A stretch of 23,892 bases of DNA from a virus. The stretch spans positions 1-23,892 of IMG/VR virus record IMGVR_UViG_3300031234_000629. One strand, 5' to 3'. Each line of letters starts with the position of its first letter. Position 1 is the stretch's first letter. The notes beneath the pieces are model-generated. The model saw only the letters and a program-made list of their open reading frames with translations. It did no database searches and was not told the DNA's origin. A program made the position numbers and the translations under genes. Below are positions 13,226 to 20,812 of this stretch, in pieces.

Positions 13226-15430
13226 GTGCTCAGTTCGTGGACCGTGGGCGTGAATTTGATCACGCGCTCTAATTTTGGCGTCGTGACGAATCAAATGGCG
13301 CGCCAGTCGACGCTCGCCCAAGCGCGCGTCAACGCGCTGACGAGTTCGACGAATCGAATGGCGACGGTCGCTCGCGCCGGCGTGCAGGTCTTCAATACGC
13401 TCGGGCTTGCCGCGGCTGCAGCTACGGCGATCGGCATCAAGGGTGCCGCGGACCTTCAGGACGCGATGGCTCAGACGGCCGTCGCGATGGGCAAGTCGAC
13501 GGACGAGATCGACCGCCGCTTTACGAAGCTGGCGCTACGAATGAGTGACGCAACGGCCCAGTCCGTCACAAACTCGATGGAGTTGCTGCGCACCCTCGCG
13601 ACGAGCGGCATTAACGATCCTAACCAGATGCGGCAGCTCGCGATGCCGATCGCGCTGTACGCCGATACGCAGTACCTCGGCAAGAACCACGTCGCCTTCA
13701 ATGACTCCGCGGCGCTCGCTGCGAAGATCTCGCACCAGTTCGGGGCGCGAACGGCTGATCAGTTGAAGCCGATTCTCAACACGTTGTTTAAGATCAGCCA
13801 GGACATGCCGGACTCGCTGCAGACTGCCGCGACGCAGCTCGGATACTACGCGGCGACCTATACGGCAGCCGGGGTCTCGGCGACTGAAGTTCTGCAGCTG
13901 CAAGCGACGCTCGATCGCATGGGCTACGGCTCGCGCCAGAGCGGCCGCGGGATGCAGATGGCGCTCCGGTATCTGCAAAACCCCACGAAGAAGATGGGCA
14001 TCGCGCAGGACGAGCTCGGTATCGGTGGGACCGCGTTTCTCGATCACCGTACGGGAACGTTTAACGTCGAAGGCATGATCGCCAAGCTACACTCGGACTA
14101 TGCCCACGCCGTGGCGACGGGGACGGTAGGGGGCCCAGGTGGGTTCAATGCCACGATCGCGCGCGCGTTTCCAGCGAACGCCGTCCAAATTATCAGCGCG
14201 CTCGCGAGCAACGCGGGCGTCTCACAGCGTCAGAATGTACGCAGCACGATGCTACGCGTACCGGATCTCGAGGTTGCTCAGGCGCAGCTACTCAACACGC
14301 TCAACAACCAGACGAAGCGTCTCACGACGAACTTTCAGTCGCTCGCGACAATCCTCGAGAAACCATTCATCGGCCAGATGACGAGCGCTGTCGGAAAGCT
14401 CGCCGATGCGCTTGGAAATGTTACGGATTGGTTCTCCAATCATCCCCGCGATGCGGCTCTTGCAGGCGGCGCGATGGCTGCCTGGGGCGCCTGGAGCGTC
14501 GGCGGACTGTTGCAGAGCAACCTTGGGCACTTCTTTGTCCGTGCGTTCCAGCGTGCCGGTCCGGGGGGCTTCAGCGCCGGCGCGTACGGCCTGGGTGGTG
14601 CCGAGGCAGCCGGTGCAGGCGTTGCCGCGACGGCAGCGGGTGGCGGCGTCCTCGCATTCGTTCGCGGTATCCTGACACTCAGCTCGACACGCGCGCTCCC
14701 GGCGCTGATCGACGACGTCGGTTATCTCGGAATCAAGTCCGTTGGATCGAAGGCCGGCCTCGAGCTGATGGGCGGTGCGCTTGCGCGACTCGGCCTAAAG
14801 ATTATACCGGTCGTTGGCGAGATTTCGCTCTTAGTCGATGCAATCAACCTGTTCCACGACCACGCGCGCGATGCCGGCTATGCGATCGGCTCCGCGGCAC
14901 GGTGGATTACAAACGTCGGTGCCCCCAGCATCGGGAAAGCGTTTAAGGACGCGTTTCGGGCGGCAGCGTCAGCCGGTATTTCCGGGATAGCCGCCGGCAT
15001 TTGGGACTTCATCAATGCGCACAACCCGTTCATCGCGGCGGGCCAAGGGGGGATCGACTTCTTGACGGCCATGCGCGACGGGTTTCGTGGGCTCGATACT
15101 AGTCACGTCGGCGGCGCCCCACTCGGGCTGAACTTGGCGCCTCGCCGTGCCGGGAGTGGCCTTCCTGGTCTAAACTTGCCACCGCCGCACCGAGGCGGCC
15201 CGTGGCGCGAACAGACGCGCCGCGTCGTCACGAACCACTTTCATTACCACGCTGCGGCCGGTCAGGACGACGCGACCGCCCGCCGGCACGCGATGCAAGC
15301 GCATCGGAAGATGGCCGAGCATGTCTCGAAGGTCGTCGCGTCCGCCGGCCGGACGCTTAGCCGGGCGGCCGGGTCAACGATTGCCTCGGCGACGATGTCG
15401 AGCTGGGAAACTGAGGGGAGTCTGGCTTAA
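13226..15430 (+). CDS. Tail tape measure protein
   Basis: This 734-aa protein starts at GTG 13226, with GAGG 8 nt upstream. Residues 1-330 follow the TP901-type core: an N-terminal helical region, a hydrophobic stretch (GVQVFNTLGLAAAAATAIGI), then long helices with MAQTAVAMGKSTDEID, MELLRTLATSGI and QAALSA/TYTAAGVSATE-like repeats. Two further hydrophobic segments occur at about 410-430 and 455-490, as is usual for tape measures that later enter the membrane. By the rule of about 1.5 angstrom per residue it predicts a tail near 110 nm. The length and intact frame argue for recent function, although the next tail gene is broken. Confidence 0.9.
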   Translation: MLSSWTVGVNLITRSNFGVVTNQMARQSTLAQARVNALTSSTNRMATVARAGVQVFNTLGLAAAAATAIGIKGAADLQDAMAQTAVAMGKSTDEIDRRFTKLALRMSDATAQSVTNSMELLRTLATSGINDPNQMRQLAMPIALYADTQYLGKNHVAFNDSAALAAKISHQFGARTADQLKPILNTLFKISQDMPDSLQTAATQLGYYAATYTAAGVSATEVLQLQATLDRMGYGSRQSGRGMQMALRYLQNPTKKMGIAQDELGIGGTAFLDHRTGTFNVEGMIAKLHSDYAHAVATGTVGGPGGFNATIARAFPANAVQIISALASNAGVSQRQNVRSTMLRVPDLEVAQAQLLNTLNNQTKRLTTNFQSLATILEKPFIGQMTSAVGKLADALGNVTDWFSNHPRDAALAGGAMAAWGAWSVGGLLQSNLGHFFVRAFQRAGPGGFSAGAYGLGGAEAAGAGVAATAAGGGVLAFVRGILTLSSTRALPALIDDVGYLGIKSVGSKAGLELMGGALARLGLKIIPVVGEISLLVDAINLFHDHARDAGYAIGSAARWITNVGAPSIGKAFKDAFRAAASAGISGIAAGIWDFINAHNPFIAAGQGGIDFLTAMRDGFRGLDTSHVGGAPLGLNLAPRRAGSGLPGLNLPPPHRGGPWREQTRRVVTNHFHYHAAAGQDDATARRHAMQAHRKMAEHVSKVVASAGRTLSRAAGSTIASATMSSWETEGSLA

Positions 15431-15541
15431 TGGCTGCGCCGACCGCGTTCTCTCGCCGGCGTCTCGCTCTATGCGCTCCCCGGGCATGCCGGAAGCGTAT
15501 TACCACGTCTCGCGATTGCCGCGGTACAACTCTCCCGGTAG
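15430..15541 (+). pseudogene. Decayed remnant of the tail gene after the tape measure
   Basis: The ATG at 15430 overlaps the tape measure stop (TAATG) and begins MAAPTAFS, but the frame then turns into Arg/Cys-rich text. A different frame continues naturally as AGVSLYALPGHAGSVLPRLA, IAAVQLSR and stops at 15539-15541. Joining MAAPTAF to this segment requires a one-base shift near 15451-15455. The gene is therefore frameshifted and truncated. Distal tail proteins often sit here, but the remnant is too short to name. Confidence 0.5.
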
Positions 15542-15930
15542 TCGGGTCGCACGGCCAACAGGATGGGCAGGGCGCTGAGCGTCGCGCGCGATCTCGTCCC
15601 GCTAAGCCGAGGTCCTTAGTCAGAGCGGTGGCTCCCGAAAGAGCTACGGAATCCAGGGCGGGCGCGAAACATTTCGCGTCCGTTCTGGTAGGCAGTGCAC
15701 CTGCGAAGGAGCGCCTATCCCCGAGGAGCTACTGAAACGGCGTCGAGTAATTCGGCCCGTTTCTTACTTCAGGCTGTCATTTGCGGAGAGGCGACGTCGT
15801 CGAACGCTTGCACCGAGCCACACGTTAGGGGACCACGCTCTCGTCGCGCGATGAATTCCGGTCAGGCTTTAGTCTGCCGGGCAGTCCGTCCCGTTGAGCC
15901 GCTCAGGCGGCCCGGGGCAGAGAGGGCTAG
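15542..15930. other. Gene-free junction between element 1 and element 2
   Basis: About 390 bases hold no convincing gene; the open frames are Arg/Ser/Pro-rich and lack ribosome sites. Two structures are visible. CGCGAAA (15663-15669) and TTTCGCG (15672-15678) form a near-perfect palindrome around CA. GAAACGG (15734-15740) and CCGTTTC (15757-15763) form a 7-bp stem followed by TTA. No copy of either tRNA 3' end was found here. The stretch probably contains decayed tail DNA and the left edge of element 2. Confidence 0.5.
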
Positions 15931-16275
15931 ATGCCATACAGGGACCCGGAAAAACAGCGCGCCGCTAACGCGAAGATCAAACGAAAGCGGCGGCAGCGCG
16001 CAAGGGCGGCAGCGATCGCGGGTGTGACGGGTCTGCCCAAAATAGCACGGTGTGACGGCACACCCGCCACGCAGCTCCGGTCGATCAATGACGTCATCGC
16101 CGCGTTCGAGCGAGCCGTCGCGGCGATCGAAGATCCGGCGATCGTGGCGACGGATCCGATCGGGTACGCGCGGCAGTTGACCGCAACGGCGAGCGCCGCC
16201 GGCAAGCTCCTCGCGGACAGCGATCTCGAGCAGCGGATGCTGGAAATCGAACGCAAGCTAGGAGGTCCGGCGTGA
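15931..16275 (+). CDS. Putative terminase small subunit (element 2)
   Basis: This 114-aa protein starts at ATG 15931, with AGAGAGGG just upstream. The N-terminus is very basic (DPEKQRAANAKIKRKRRQRA), as in many DNA-binding small terminase proteins. The rest is helical (SINDVIAAFERAVAAIEDPA; QLTATASAAGKLLADSDLEQ), compatible with oligomerisation. It overlaps the large terminase gene by 4 bases (GTGA), the main basis for the call. It shares no obvious sequence with the TerS of element 1 and lacks its zinc motif. An unrelated terminase-linked protein is possible. Confidence 0.6.
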   Translation: MPYRDPEKQRAANAKIKRKRRQRARAAAIAGVTGLPKIARCDGTPATQLRSINDVIAAFERAVAAIEDPAIVATDPIGYARQLTATASAAGKLLADSDLEQRMLEIERKLGGPA

Positions 16276-17957
16276 GTCGTGACGCACTGCGCGCGCGCCT
16301 GCAACGCGCCGAGTCGGCCATCGCGACGGCGTATCGGTCGTGTTCGGCATGCGACGAATGGCCGGCGGCGACGGCGTCACTGATCGACGGAGACAGCGCG
16401 CAGAGCATGCTAGGGCCGAACCCGTGGCCCGCCGCCGGCGGTGCCTGTCCGACCTGCGGCCGCCGACCATCGTGGGCGCTGACGGTCACGGTCGTCGACT
16501 CGATCGCGGAGGCGGACGTCGTGCGTTCGGCATCCCGGCCCGACGAACCGCACATCGCGGTGACGCGCCACCAGGCCGACTTCTTGCGGTGCGAATCGAA
16601 GACCGCGGTCTTCATCGGTGGCCTGGGCGCCGGTAAGTCGGTCGCCGCTGCGCTCTGGCTGCTGCTTCGCCTCGTTCGCTACCCGCGCGCACGGCACTAC
16701 GTCATCGGGACCACGTTCGCGATGCTGAAGGCCGGCACGCATATCACCCTGCGCGGGCTGCTTGACGATCTCGGGTGGTCCTATACCTACAATCGCTCGA
16801 CTCTCACGATCGCGATCGAGAGCGGGCCAGCCCGTGGCGCTGAGGTCCTGTTCTGGAGTTCGGAAACGTTCACCACGACGAAGGGCCTCGAGGTTGACAG
16901 CTGCGTGGTCGAGGAGCTGGCCGAGTGGCAGAGCGCGGAGAGCGCGTTCGCCTACATCAGCGGCCGGCTGCGTCAATCGCCGCCCGCCTCGCGCCATCAT
17001 CCGGATATCGAGCCTCGGCTCCGGGTCGCATCGAACCCCCCACAGTCGCTTTCTCACTTCGTTTACGAGCGGTTCATTGCGCCGCCCGACGACGCCGAGG
17101 CCGCCAAGGCTCGGCCGACGGTCTTCCTAACCCGCACGCTCGACAATCCCCTGATCCCGCAGCGCGACGAGTACGTCGCCATGCTGCGAGCGATCATGAG
17201 CCCATCCGTATTCCGCTCCCAAGTGCTCGGCGAGTTCGTCGAGATCGGCGCGATGCGGGTCTACGAACAGTTCACGCACCGCCTACACGTGCGGGACAAG
17301 GTCGAAGGAATCGGCGCCGTTCGGTACGATCCGACAAAGCCGCTCGCGGTCGGCCTCGACTTCGGCTCGCGTATGGGCGTCGCGATCATGATGCAGGTTC
17401 ATCGGCTGACGGCCGCCGTCAAAGGGCTACAATCTGTCGTCGTCTTTGTCGTCGACGAGATCGCGGTCGAGTCTTCTTACACTCAGAAGATCCTCGATGC
17501 GTTCGCCGATCGATATCGGGGCAGTCAGCAGCCCGCGAGCGTGTACTGGTATGGAGACGCGACCGGCGAACGTGCCGGCAGCACTGGCCCCGCTGACTGG
17601 GAAATCGTCCGCCGCTTTCTGAGCGCCCGCGGCTACGCAGGCGAAGTCAAGAAGGACTCGACCAACCCCCTCAAAGTCGATCGCGTCGCCGCGATGAACC
17701 ACAAGCTCTTGGACGCGGACGGGAACGTCGGCCTCGTCGTCGCGCCGCATTGCAAGACGCTCATCCGCGACCTTGCGACCGTGAAATGGAAGGACGTCGG
17801 CACGGGGCGGATCATCGACCACGGGAAGGCCGGCGAGGCCATCCTCAGCCACGCGTCCGACGGCGCCGGCTACTTCGTCGCGTACGAGTTCGGCGTGATG
17901 CCTCGCGCCCGCGGTGTCGTGCACGATCACCCGTTTGGAAGATGGAGGGAACGATGA
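16272..17957 (+). CDS. terL: Terminase large subunit with N-terminal zinc-binding extension (element 2)
   Basis: This 561-aa protein starts at GTG 16272 after AGGAGG at 6-nt spacing. The motor domain has Walker A GGLGAGKS (116-123), Walker B CVVEE (211-215) and RVASNPP (251-257), which fits motif III. The RNase H-like nuclease has acidic residues in GLDFGSRMG (D363), YGDATGE (D429) and HASDGAGY (D530). Before the motor there is a 95-residue extension with two Cys pairs (C24/C27 in CSACDEW and C59/C62 in CPTCGRR), probably one zinc knuckle. This extension is not usual in TerL and might replace a function of the small subunit. It belongs to a different lineage from the TerL of element 1. Confidence 0.92.
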   Translation: MSRDALRARLQRAESAIATAYRSCSACDEWPAATASLIDGDSAQSMLGPNPWPAAGGACPTCGRRPSWALTVTVVDSIAEADVVRSASRPDEPHIAVTRHQADFLRCESKTAVFIGGLGAGKSVAAALWLLLRLVRYPRARHYVIGTTFAMLKAGTHITLRGLLDDLGWSYTYNRSTLTIAIESGPARGAEVLFWSSETFTTTKGLEVDSCVVEELAEWQSAESAFAYISGRLRQSPPASRHHPDIEPRLRVASNPPQSLSHFVYERFIAPPDDAEAAKARPTVFLTRTLDNPLIPQRDEYVAMLRAIMSPSVFRSQVLGEFVEIGAMRVYEQFTHRLHVRDKVEGIGAVRYDPTKPLAVGLDFGSRMGVAIMMQVHRLTAAVKGLQSVVVFVVDEIAVESSYTQKILDAFADRYRGSQQPASVYWYGDATGERAGSTGPADWEIVRRFLSARGYAGEVKKDSTNPLKVDRVAAMNHKLLDADGNVGLVVAPHCKTLIRDLATVKWKDVGTGRIIDHGKAGEAILSHASDGAGYFVAYEFGVMPRARGVVHDHPFGRWRER

Positions 17958-18148
17958 ACGACTGCGAAGCGAAGGGCGAGGTCGCTCGCTGTGGTGCTTG
18001 CGGCGTGGTAATCAATCTGCCGGAGATCCGTGCCCACTTCGCCGATCGGCACCCGTTCGCGCCTTTGTCGTGGTCGTCAATCTCGCGGTCGCCAGTGCGA
18101 TATCAGGCGCCACCAAAACCGCGTCGGCGCAGGCTCATCAGCCCGTAA
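17954..18148 (+). CDS. Small C2H2-like zinc finger protein
   Basis: This 64-aa protein starts at ATG 17954, overlapping terL by ATGA, with GGAGGGA close upstream. The motif RCGACGVVINLPEIRAHFAD followed by RHPF has C-x2-C, about ten residues, then H-x4-H, a C2H2-type finger. The C-terminus is Ser/Pro/Arg-rich and basic. The finger suggests nucleic acid binding. It sits between terL and the family-A gene, echoing element 1, where a zinc-finger gene also lies near family A and the terminase. Confidence 0.7.
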   Translation: MNDCEAKGEVARCGACGVVINLPEIRAHFADRHPFAPLSWSSISRSPVRYQAPPKPRRRRLISP

Positions 18149-18187
18149 GCCTAACATAATAACTAAAGACTTAAGGAGCACGAAGCA

Positions 18188-18466
18188 ATGGAAACAGGGA
18201 CAAAGGACAGCCCCGGTTTAGAGTCGGTGCGCGAGCAGATCAAGTCCGCTACCGTCGGTAAGACGATCGAGTCAATCGAGCTGGTCGACAATCCGTCGAC
18301 AGATCCGCTCGTACACTCGGATGAGCGACTTACGCTTCGGTTCACCGACGGCACGGACTTCTGCATGGAAATCGGATCGAACTGCTGGGATCTCGTCGCG
18401 GGCGTTCCGGGACTTGATCCGCGCCGGCTGCGGCTGAATTTCCAGCCGGTCGCGGCGCGCGACTGA
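18188..18466 (+). CDS. Family-A conserved small protein, terminase-linked (copy 2)
   Basis: This 92-aa homologue of the protein at 7096-7395 starts at ATG 18188 with AAGGAG at 9-nt spacing, after a 39-base AT-rich gap that may hold a promoter (CATAAT). Shared positions include SVR, GKTI, ESI, VH, ERL, RFTDG and IGSN-W-L. The least similar parts are the first 12 and last 20 residues. It ends 8 bases before the convergent leftward operon. The copies differ enough that they are not a recent duplication; each probably arrived with its own element. Confidence 0.8.
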   Translation: METGTKDSPGLESVREQIKSATVGKTIESIELVDNPSTDPLVHSDERLTLRFTDGTDFCMEIGSNCWDLVAGVPGLDPRRLRLNFQPVAARD

Positions 18467-18474
18467 GTACCAGC

Positions 18475-19167
18475 TCATACGTCCGAGTCGCCGTCCTTTC
18501 CGTCGAGCTCGTCGGAAATACGCTGAAACTCACTGCGCTCTTCGGCTATTCGGTGTGAATCCATAAGCTGCTTAGCCGTCTCTTCAGCAGCGGCGAGGTC
18601 GCTTGGGATCGCCAGTCTGCTAAGCCGAATCGATAGTGCCGTGCCCGAGATAATCGCGCACCCAAGCCTATCCTCGAGATGCTTCGCGATCCAGTGGGCC
18701 CGAACTGAACGCTCGCGCTCGGTCAGCGGTTCCCGGGTCCACGCGAAGCCGTCCTCGCCGGCGCTACTGCGCGCGATTGCCGTCGCCTGTGACAGAGCGT
18801 CTATCTTCGGCGCGGGGACAGGCACGGACGGGGTTTCCGCGCTTGGCCTTAGCGGGGCTTCGTCGTCTGCGCCCACGTAGTGTTCGACGGCGGCCAACTT
18901 TGCGACGTAATAGCGGCCGGCGCCCTCACCGTCGAGTAGGACGCGCCAGAGCAAGTTTTGGGTGATCGGCTTGTCGGCCAGACGATTCGCCTCGATCTTA
19001 GAAGCTAACCAGTCAACGCCGTCGGCGCGTGCCCGCAGGCGCTTCGCCTCGCGCCGTAGCTGCTTCTCGATACTCCGCACGCGCTGGTTCTGTTGGAACG
19101 GTGTTCCGCTCGGCTTCCACGGAGGCGGTCGCCGCCGCCTCGCCGCTGCTGAAGTCTGGCTATCCAT
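18475..19167 (-). CDS. Hypothetical protein, last gene of the leftward operon
   Basis: This 230-aa protein starts at ATG 19167, with AGGAG at 6-nt spacing; the longer frame upstream is shadow of the neighbouring gene. The N-terminus is basic (ARRRRPPPWKPSG) and leads into a coiled, charged segment (RSIEKQLRREAKRLRARADG). A compact region at about 48-100 (DWLASKIEANRLADKPITQN; LLDGEGAGRYYVAKLAAVEH) follows, then a Pro-rich linker and a helical acidic C-terminus. No recognised motif is present. The basic N-terminus suggests nucleic-acid contact. It overlaps the preceding gene by 8 bases. Confidence 0.7.
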   Translation of the reverse strand: MDSQTSAAARRRRPPPWKPSGTPFQQNQRVRSIEKQLRREAKRLRARADGVDWLASKIEANRLADKPITQNLLWRVLLDGEGAGRYYVAKLAAVEHYVGADDEAPLRPSAETPSVPVPAPKIDALSQATAIARSSAGEDGFAWTREPLTERERSVRAHWIAKHLEDRLGCAIISGTALSIRLSRLAIPSDLAAAEETAKQLMDSHRIAEERSEFQRISDELDGKDGDSDV

Positions 19168-19567
19168 AGGCTGCTCCTCTTGATCCGTTGGTGCGTCGGC
19201 GATCCGCCGGCGTAAGTTCGTCCAGGATGGCACTCGCCTCGCGTTTCGACAGGCTCTCGAGTTCGATGCCGCGATCTCCGACAACAATCGCGAGAACCGT
19301 TTGAAGTTGGGCGACGTTACGCCAGCCTTGCAGAGCGCGCAGCTGCGCGCCTGTGATGTCCCCGGCGCCCGTCCGTCGAGTCGGTCCGGCGTCGGTGGGC
19401 CGCCGGTCGGTCGTCGACGGCGTCGACGCCGGGCGGACAGTCGTGGTCGGGCCGGCCGACTGCAGGGCGCGCACGACTTCATCCGCGACCACGAGCGCAA
19501 CGCGGCGTGCGATCGCGTCGACCTGTTCGGCGCTGAGAGCCAGATTCACGATGATCGGCTCGGTCAT
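19160..19567 (-). CDS. Hypothetical early protein with helical C-terminal domain
   Basis: This 135-aa protein starts at ATG 19567, overlapping the preceding gene by 4 bases. The N-terminal 40 residues form a predicted helix (SAEQVDAIARRVALVVADEV). A Thr/Pro/Arg-rich linker (45-70) leads to a small C-terminal helical domain (ITGAQLRALQGWRNVAQLQT; ESLSKREASAILDELT). The latter resembles the short Q-L...LSK-EAS-ILD-L domain found at the end of some phage recombination and replication proteins, though this is pattern memory, not a search result. The two-domain layout suggests a tethering or accessory factor. Confidence 0.65.
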   Translation of the reverse strand: MTEPIIVNLALSAEQVDAIARRVALVVADEVVRALQSAGPTTTVRPASTPSTTDRRPTDAGPTRRTGAGDITGAQLRALQGWRNVAQLQTVLAIVVGDRGIELESLSKREASAILDELTPADRRRTNGSRGAAYG

Positions 19568-19836
19568 TTCGCGCTCACTTTCATATATGGCTCGAGCCGG
19601 CGACGCCGGAAGATGAGGCCGCCGGTCGGCAGCCGACGGGCCGGAACAGCCCTGTAGAAGCCGGGACGGAACTCGACGCGCACGGTGTCGTCACTCCAGC
19701 GTTGGCCGGCCAGGTCGTTGCGGAGCACACTGCGGAGGTGATCGAGATCGTTCTGGACCTCGCGCCGATGGGCTTCGAGCGCAAGGATCTGCGCAGCGAC
19801 AAAGCTGCGATCGGAAGTCCGCGCGTCGTCGCTCAT
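19564..19836 (-). CDS. Small hypothetical early protein
   Basis: This 90-aa protein starts at ATG 19836 after GGAGG at 7-nt spacing and overlaps both neighbours by ATGA. The first half is a long amphipathic helix (AAQILALEAHRREVQNDLDH), suggesting dimerisation. The second half is basic and beta-rich (VRVEFRPGFYRAVPARRLPT). No family is recognised. Confidence 0.65.
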   Translation of the reverse strand: MSDDARTSDRSFVAAQILALEAHRREVQNDLDHLRSVLRNDLAGQRWSDDTVRVEFRPGFYRAVPARRLPTGGLIFRRRRLEPYMKVSAK

Positions 19837-19994
19837 GCCACGACCTCCGATGCGCCGTAACAGCGTTTGCAGCGCTCGAGGTGAGCTGCGATGTGGTGAC
19901 CGCAGATCCGCTCGCCGCAGGGCCGCGGGCGGCCTGTGTGGCCGCAGGAAGCGCGCTTACCGACCGCCCGAACGATTCGATGCCAGCACCTCAT
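19833..19994 (-). CDS. Small Cys/His-rich protein
   Basis: This 53-aa protein starts at ATG 19994, overlapping the previous gene by ATGA; its stop overlaps the following start. It has six Cys and several His (SCGHTGRPRPCGERICGHHI, then HLERCKRCYG), compatible with one or two zinc sites. The longer frame upstream of this ATG is shadow sequence. Such mini zinc proteins are frequent in phage early regions. The specific role is unknown. Confidence 0.55.
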   Translation of the reverse strand: MRCWHRIVRAVGKRASCGHTGRPRPCGERICGHHIAAHLERCKRCYGASEVVA

Positions 19995-20206
19995 GACGCG
20001 CTCGTCTTCTCGGCCTGCTGCGCCGCGTAGCGCGCGGCCGAGGCTGCTCTCTTGTATCCGCCGTCGATGCGGAGTAGCTCGTTGCCGGGGCACACGTTCT
20101 CGTTGACGATTGGGCCGGTGATACGGTAAAGCGGGTAGCCCGAGCGCGACTTCATCGACGTGGGGGTGATCGTGTGGCCTCGGTAGGTGAAGGGCTCGGT
20201 CTTCAT
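19991..20206 (-). CDS. Small hypothetical early protein
   Basis: This 71-aa protein starts at ATG 20206; earlier residues in the frame are an Arg/Gly-rich shadow. The N-terminal part is beta-like (EPFTYRGHTITPTSMKSRSG; YPLYRITGPIVNENV) and the C-terminal part is a helix (GYKRAASAARYAAQQAEKTS). It overlaps both neighbours by 4 bases. I do not recognise the family. Confidence 0.6.
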   Translation of the reverse strand: MKTEPFTYRGHTITPTSMKSRSGYPLYRITGPIVNENVCPGNELLRIDGGYKRAASAARYAAQQAEKTSAS

Positions 20207-20451
20207 GCCGCCACCATCCGATCGGCGACGACGCGGAGATAGGCGGCCGCCGCGTGCCAGCACGCGTTTCCGAATTGGCCGGCCCTGCAGTCACACGCGA
20301 TCGTGTCGAGCGACAAAACGTAGGCGGTGTAACGGGCGCCGGCGCGGCCGGTGACCGTGTAGCGGCCGTCGCCGCGCGGCGTCGCGGCACTGGCGCCGCC
20401 GTTGACCTTGGCTGCTTCGAGCCGACTCTCAAGCTTCTCTCGCGTCGTCAT
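20203..20451 (-). CDS. SWIM-type zinc finger protein (element 2)
   Basis: This 82-aa protein starts at ATG 20451 immediately after the stop of the preceding gene (TAGATG), with AGAGG at 8-nt spacing. The SWIM signature is CDCRAGQFGNACWH (C-x-C, eight residues, C-x-H) and is preceded by a beta hairpin (GRYTVTGRAGARYTAYVLSL). It continues as helix AAAAYLRVVADR. It resembles the element 1 SWIM protein in layout but with little identity outside the metal ligands. SWIM modules bind DNA or act in recombination complexes. Confidence 0.75.
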   Translation of the reverse strand: MTTREKLESRLEAAKVNGGASAATPRGDGRYTVTGRAGARYTAYVLSLDTIACDCRAGQFGNACWHAAAAYLRVVADRMVAA

Positions 20452-20670
20452 CTAAGCGACCTCTGAGAGGCGGAGCAGCTGCCGGTCTTGGCAGATGGCG
20501 CCGGCGAACGCAGAGAGCGCGCCAAGCAGGTCGTCGTTTAGGACAGCTAGGGCAGCCTGGAGTTCGGCGTGCGAGGCGCGTGCAAGCGCTTCGCTAAGTA
20601 GGATTGCCGCGGTGTCGTGGGACGCGGCGGAACAAGGCGCGAATGTCGCGCTGGGGGATGTCGAGCCCAT
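20452..20670 (-). CDS. Small helical protein, first gene of the leftward operon
   Basis: This 72-aa protein starts at ATG 20670 after GAGGAG at 8-nt spacing, a strong ribosome site. It is nearly all helix with a Leu/Ala core (HDTAAILLSEALARASHAEL; LAVLNDDLLGALSAFAGAIC). It heads the leftward operon behind the divergent regulatory region and so is probably produced early and under the RHH regulator. No family is recognised. Confidence 0.65.
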   Translation of the reverse strand: MGSTSPSATFAPCSAASHDTAAILLSEALARASHAELQAALAVLNDDLLGALSAFAGAICQDRQLLRLSEVA

Positions 20671-20739
20671 AACTCGGTCTCCTCAAGAGCTCGTCGGGTG
20701 CTGTTACACTCGGCGGGCTCGCTTTTGTGGTATGCGATG

Positions 20740-20812
20740 AGTATAGGTTATCTCGCGAGGAAACGCAAGGGTTTCGCGCGTTAATCTTTTGAGTTTCCTC
20801 GCGTGGTATACT
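20740..20812. promoter_or_regulatory. Divergent promoters with a perfect 11-bp inverted repeat operator
   Basis: CGCGAGGAAAC (20754-20764) and its exact reverse complement GTTTCCTCGCG (20793-20803) face each other 39 bp apart. Similarity continues for CAA after one mismatch. A partial third site, GTTTCGCGCG, lies at 20771-20780. Outside the arms are TATACT on the minus strand (complement of 20740-20745, with TTGCGT 17 bp upstream) and TATACT on the plus strand (20807-20812). Protein bound to the arms would cover both promoters. The adjacent RHH protein is the likely ligand. Confidence 0.7.

Larger units (their letters stand above)
638..15541. mobile_element. Element 1: incomplete prophage or satellite at tRNA-Phe (right edge uncertain)
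   Basis: The unit starts at the 3' end of tRNA-Phe with a leftward integrase, then runs rightward through replication, SSB-like, terminase and tail genes to a tape measure followed by a decayed tail gene. No portal, capsid protease, major capsid, tail tube, baseplate/fibre or lysis gene was recognised. A copy of the tRNA 3' end marking attR was not found by eye in the window. The right limit is therefore set only by the last recognisable tail gene. It could be a deleted siphovirus prophage or a capsid-less satellite. Confidence 0.6.

Noticed and set aside
15695-16027. 110-aa frame crossing the element junction
   Set aside because: Low-complexity Arg/Ser composition and overlap with the well-supported 114-aa gene at 15931.
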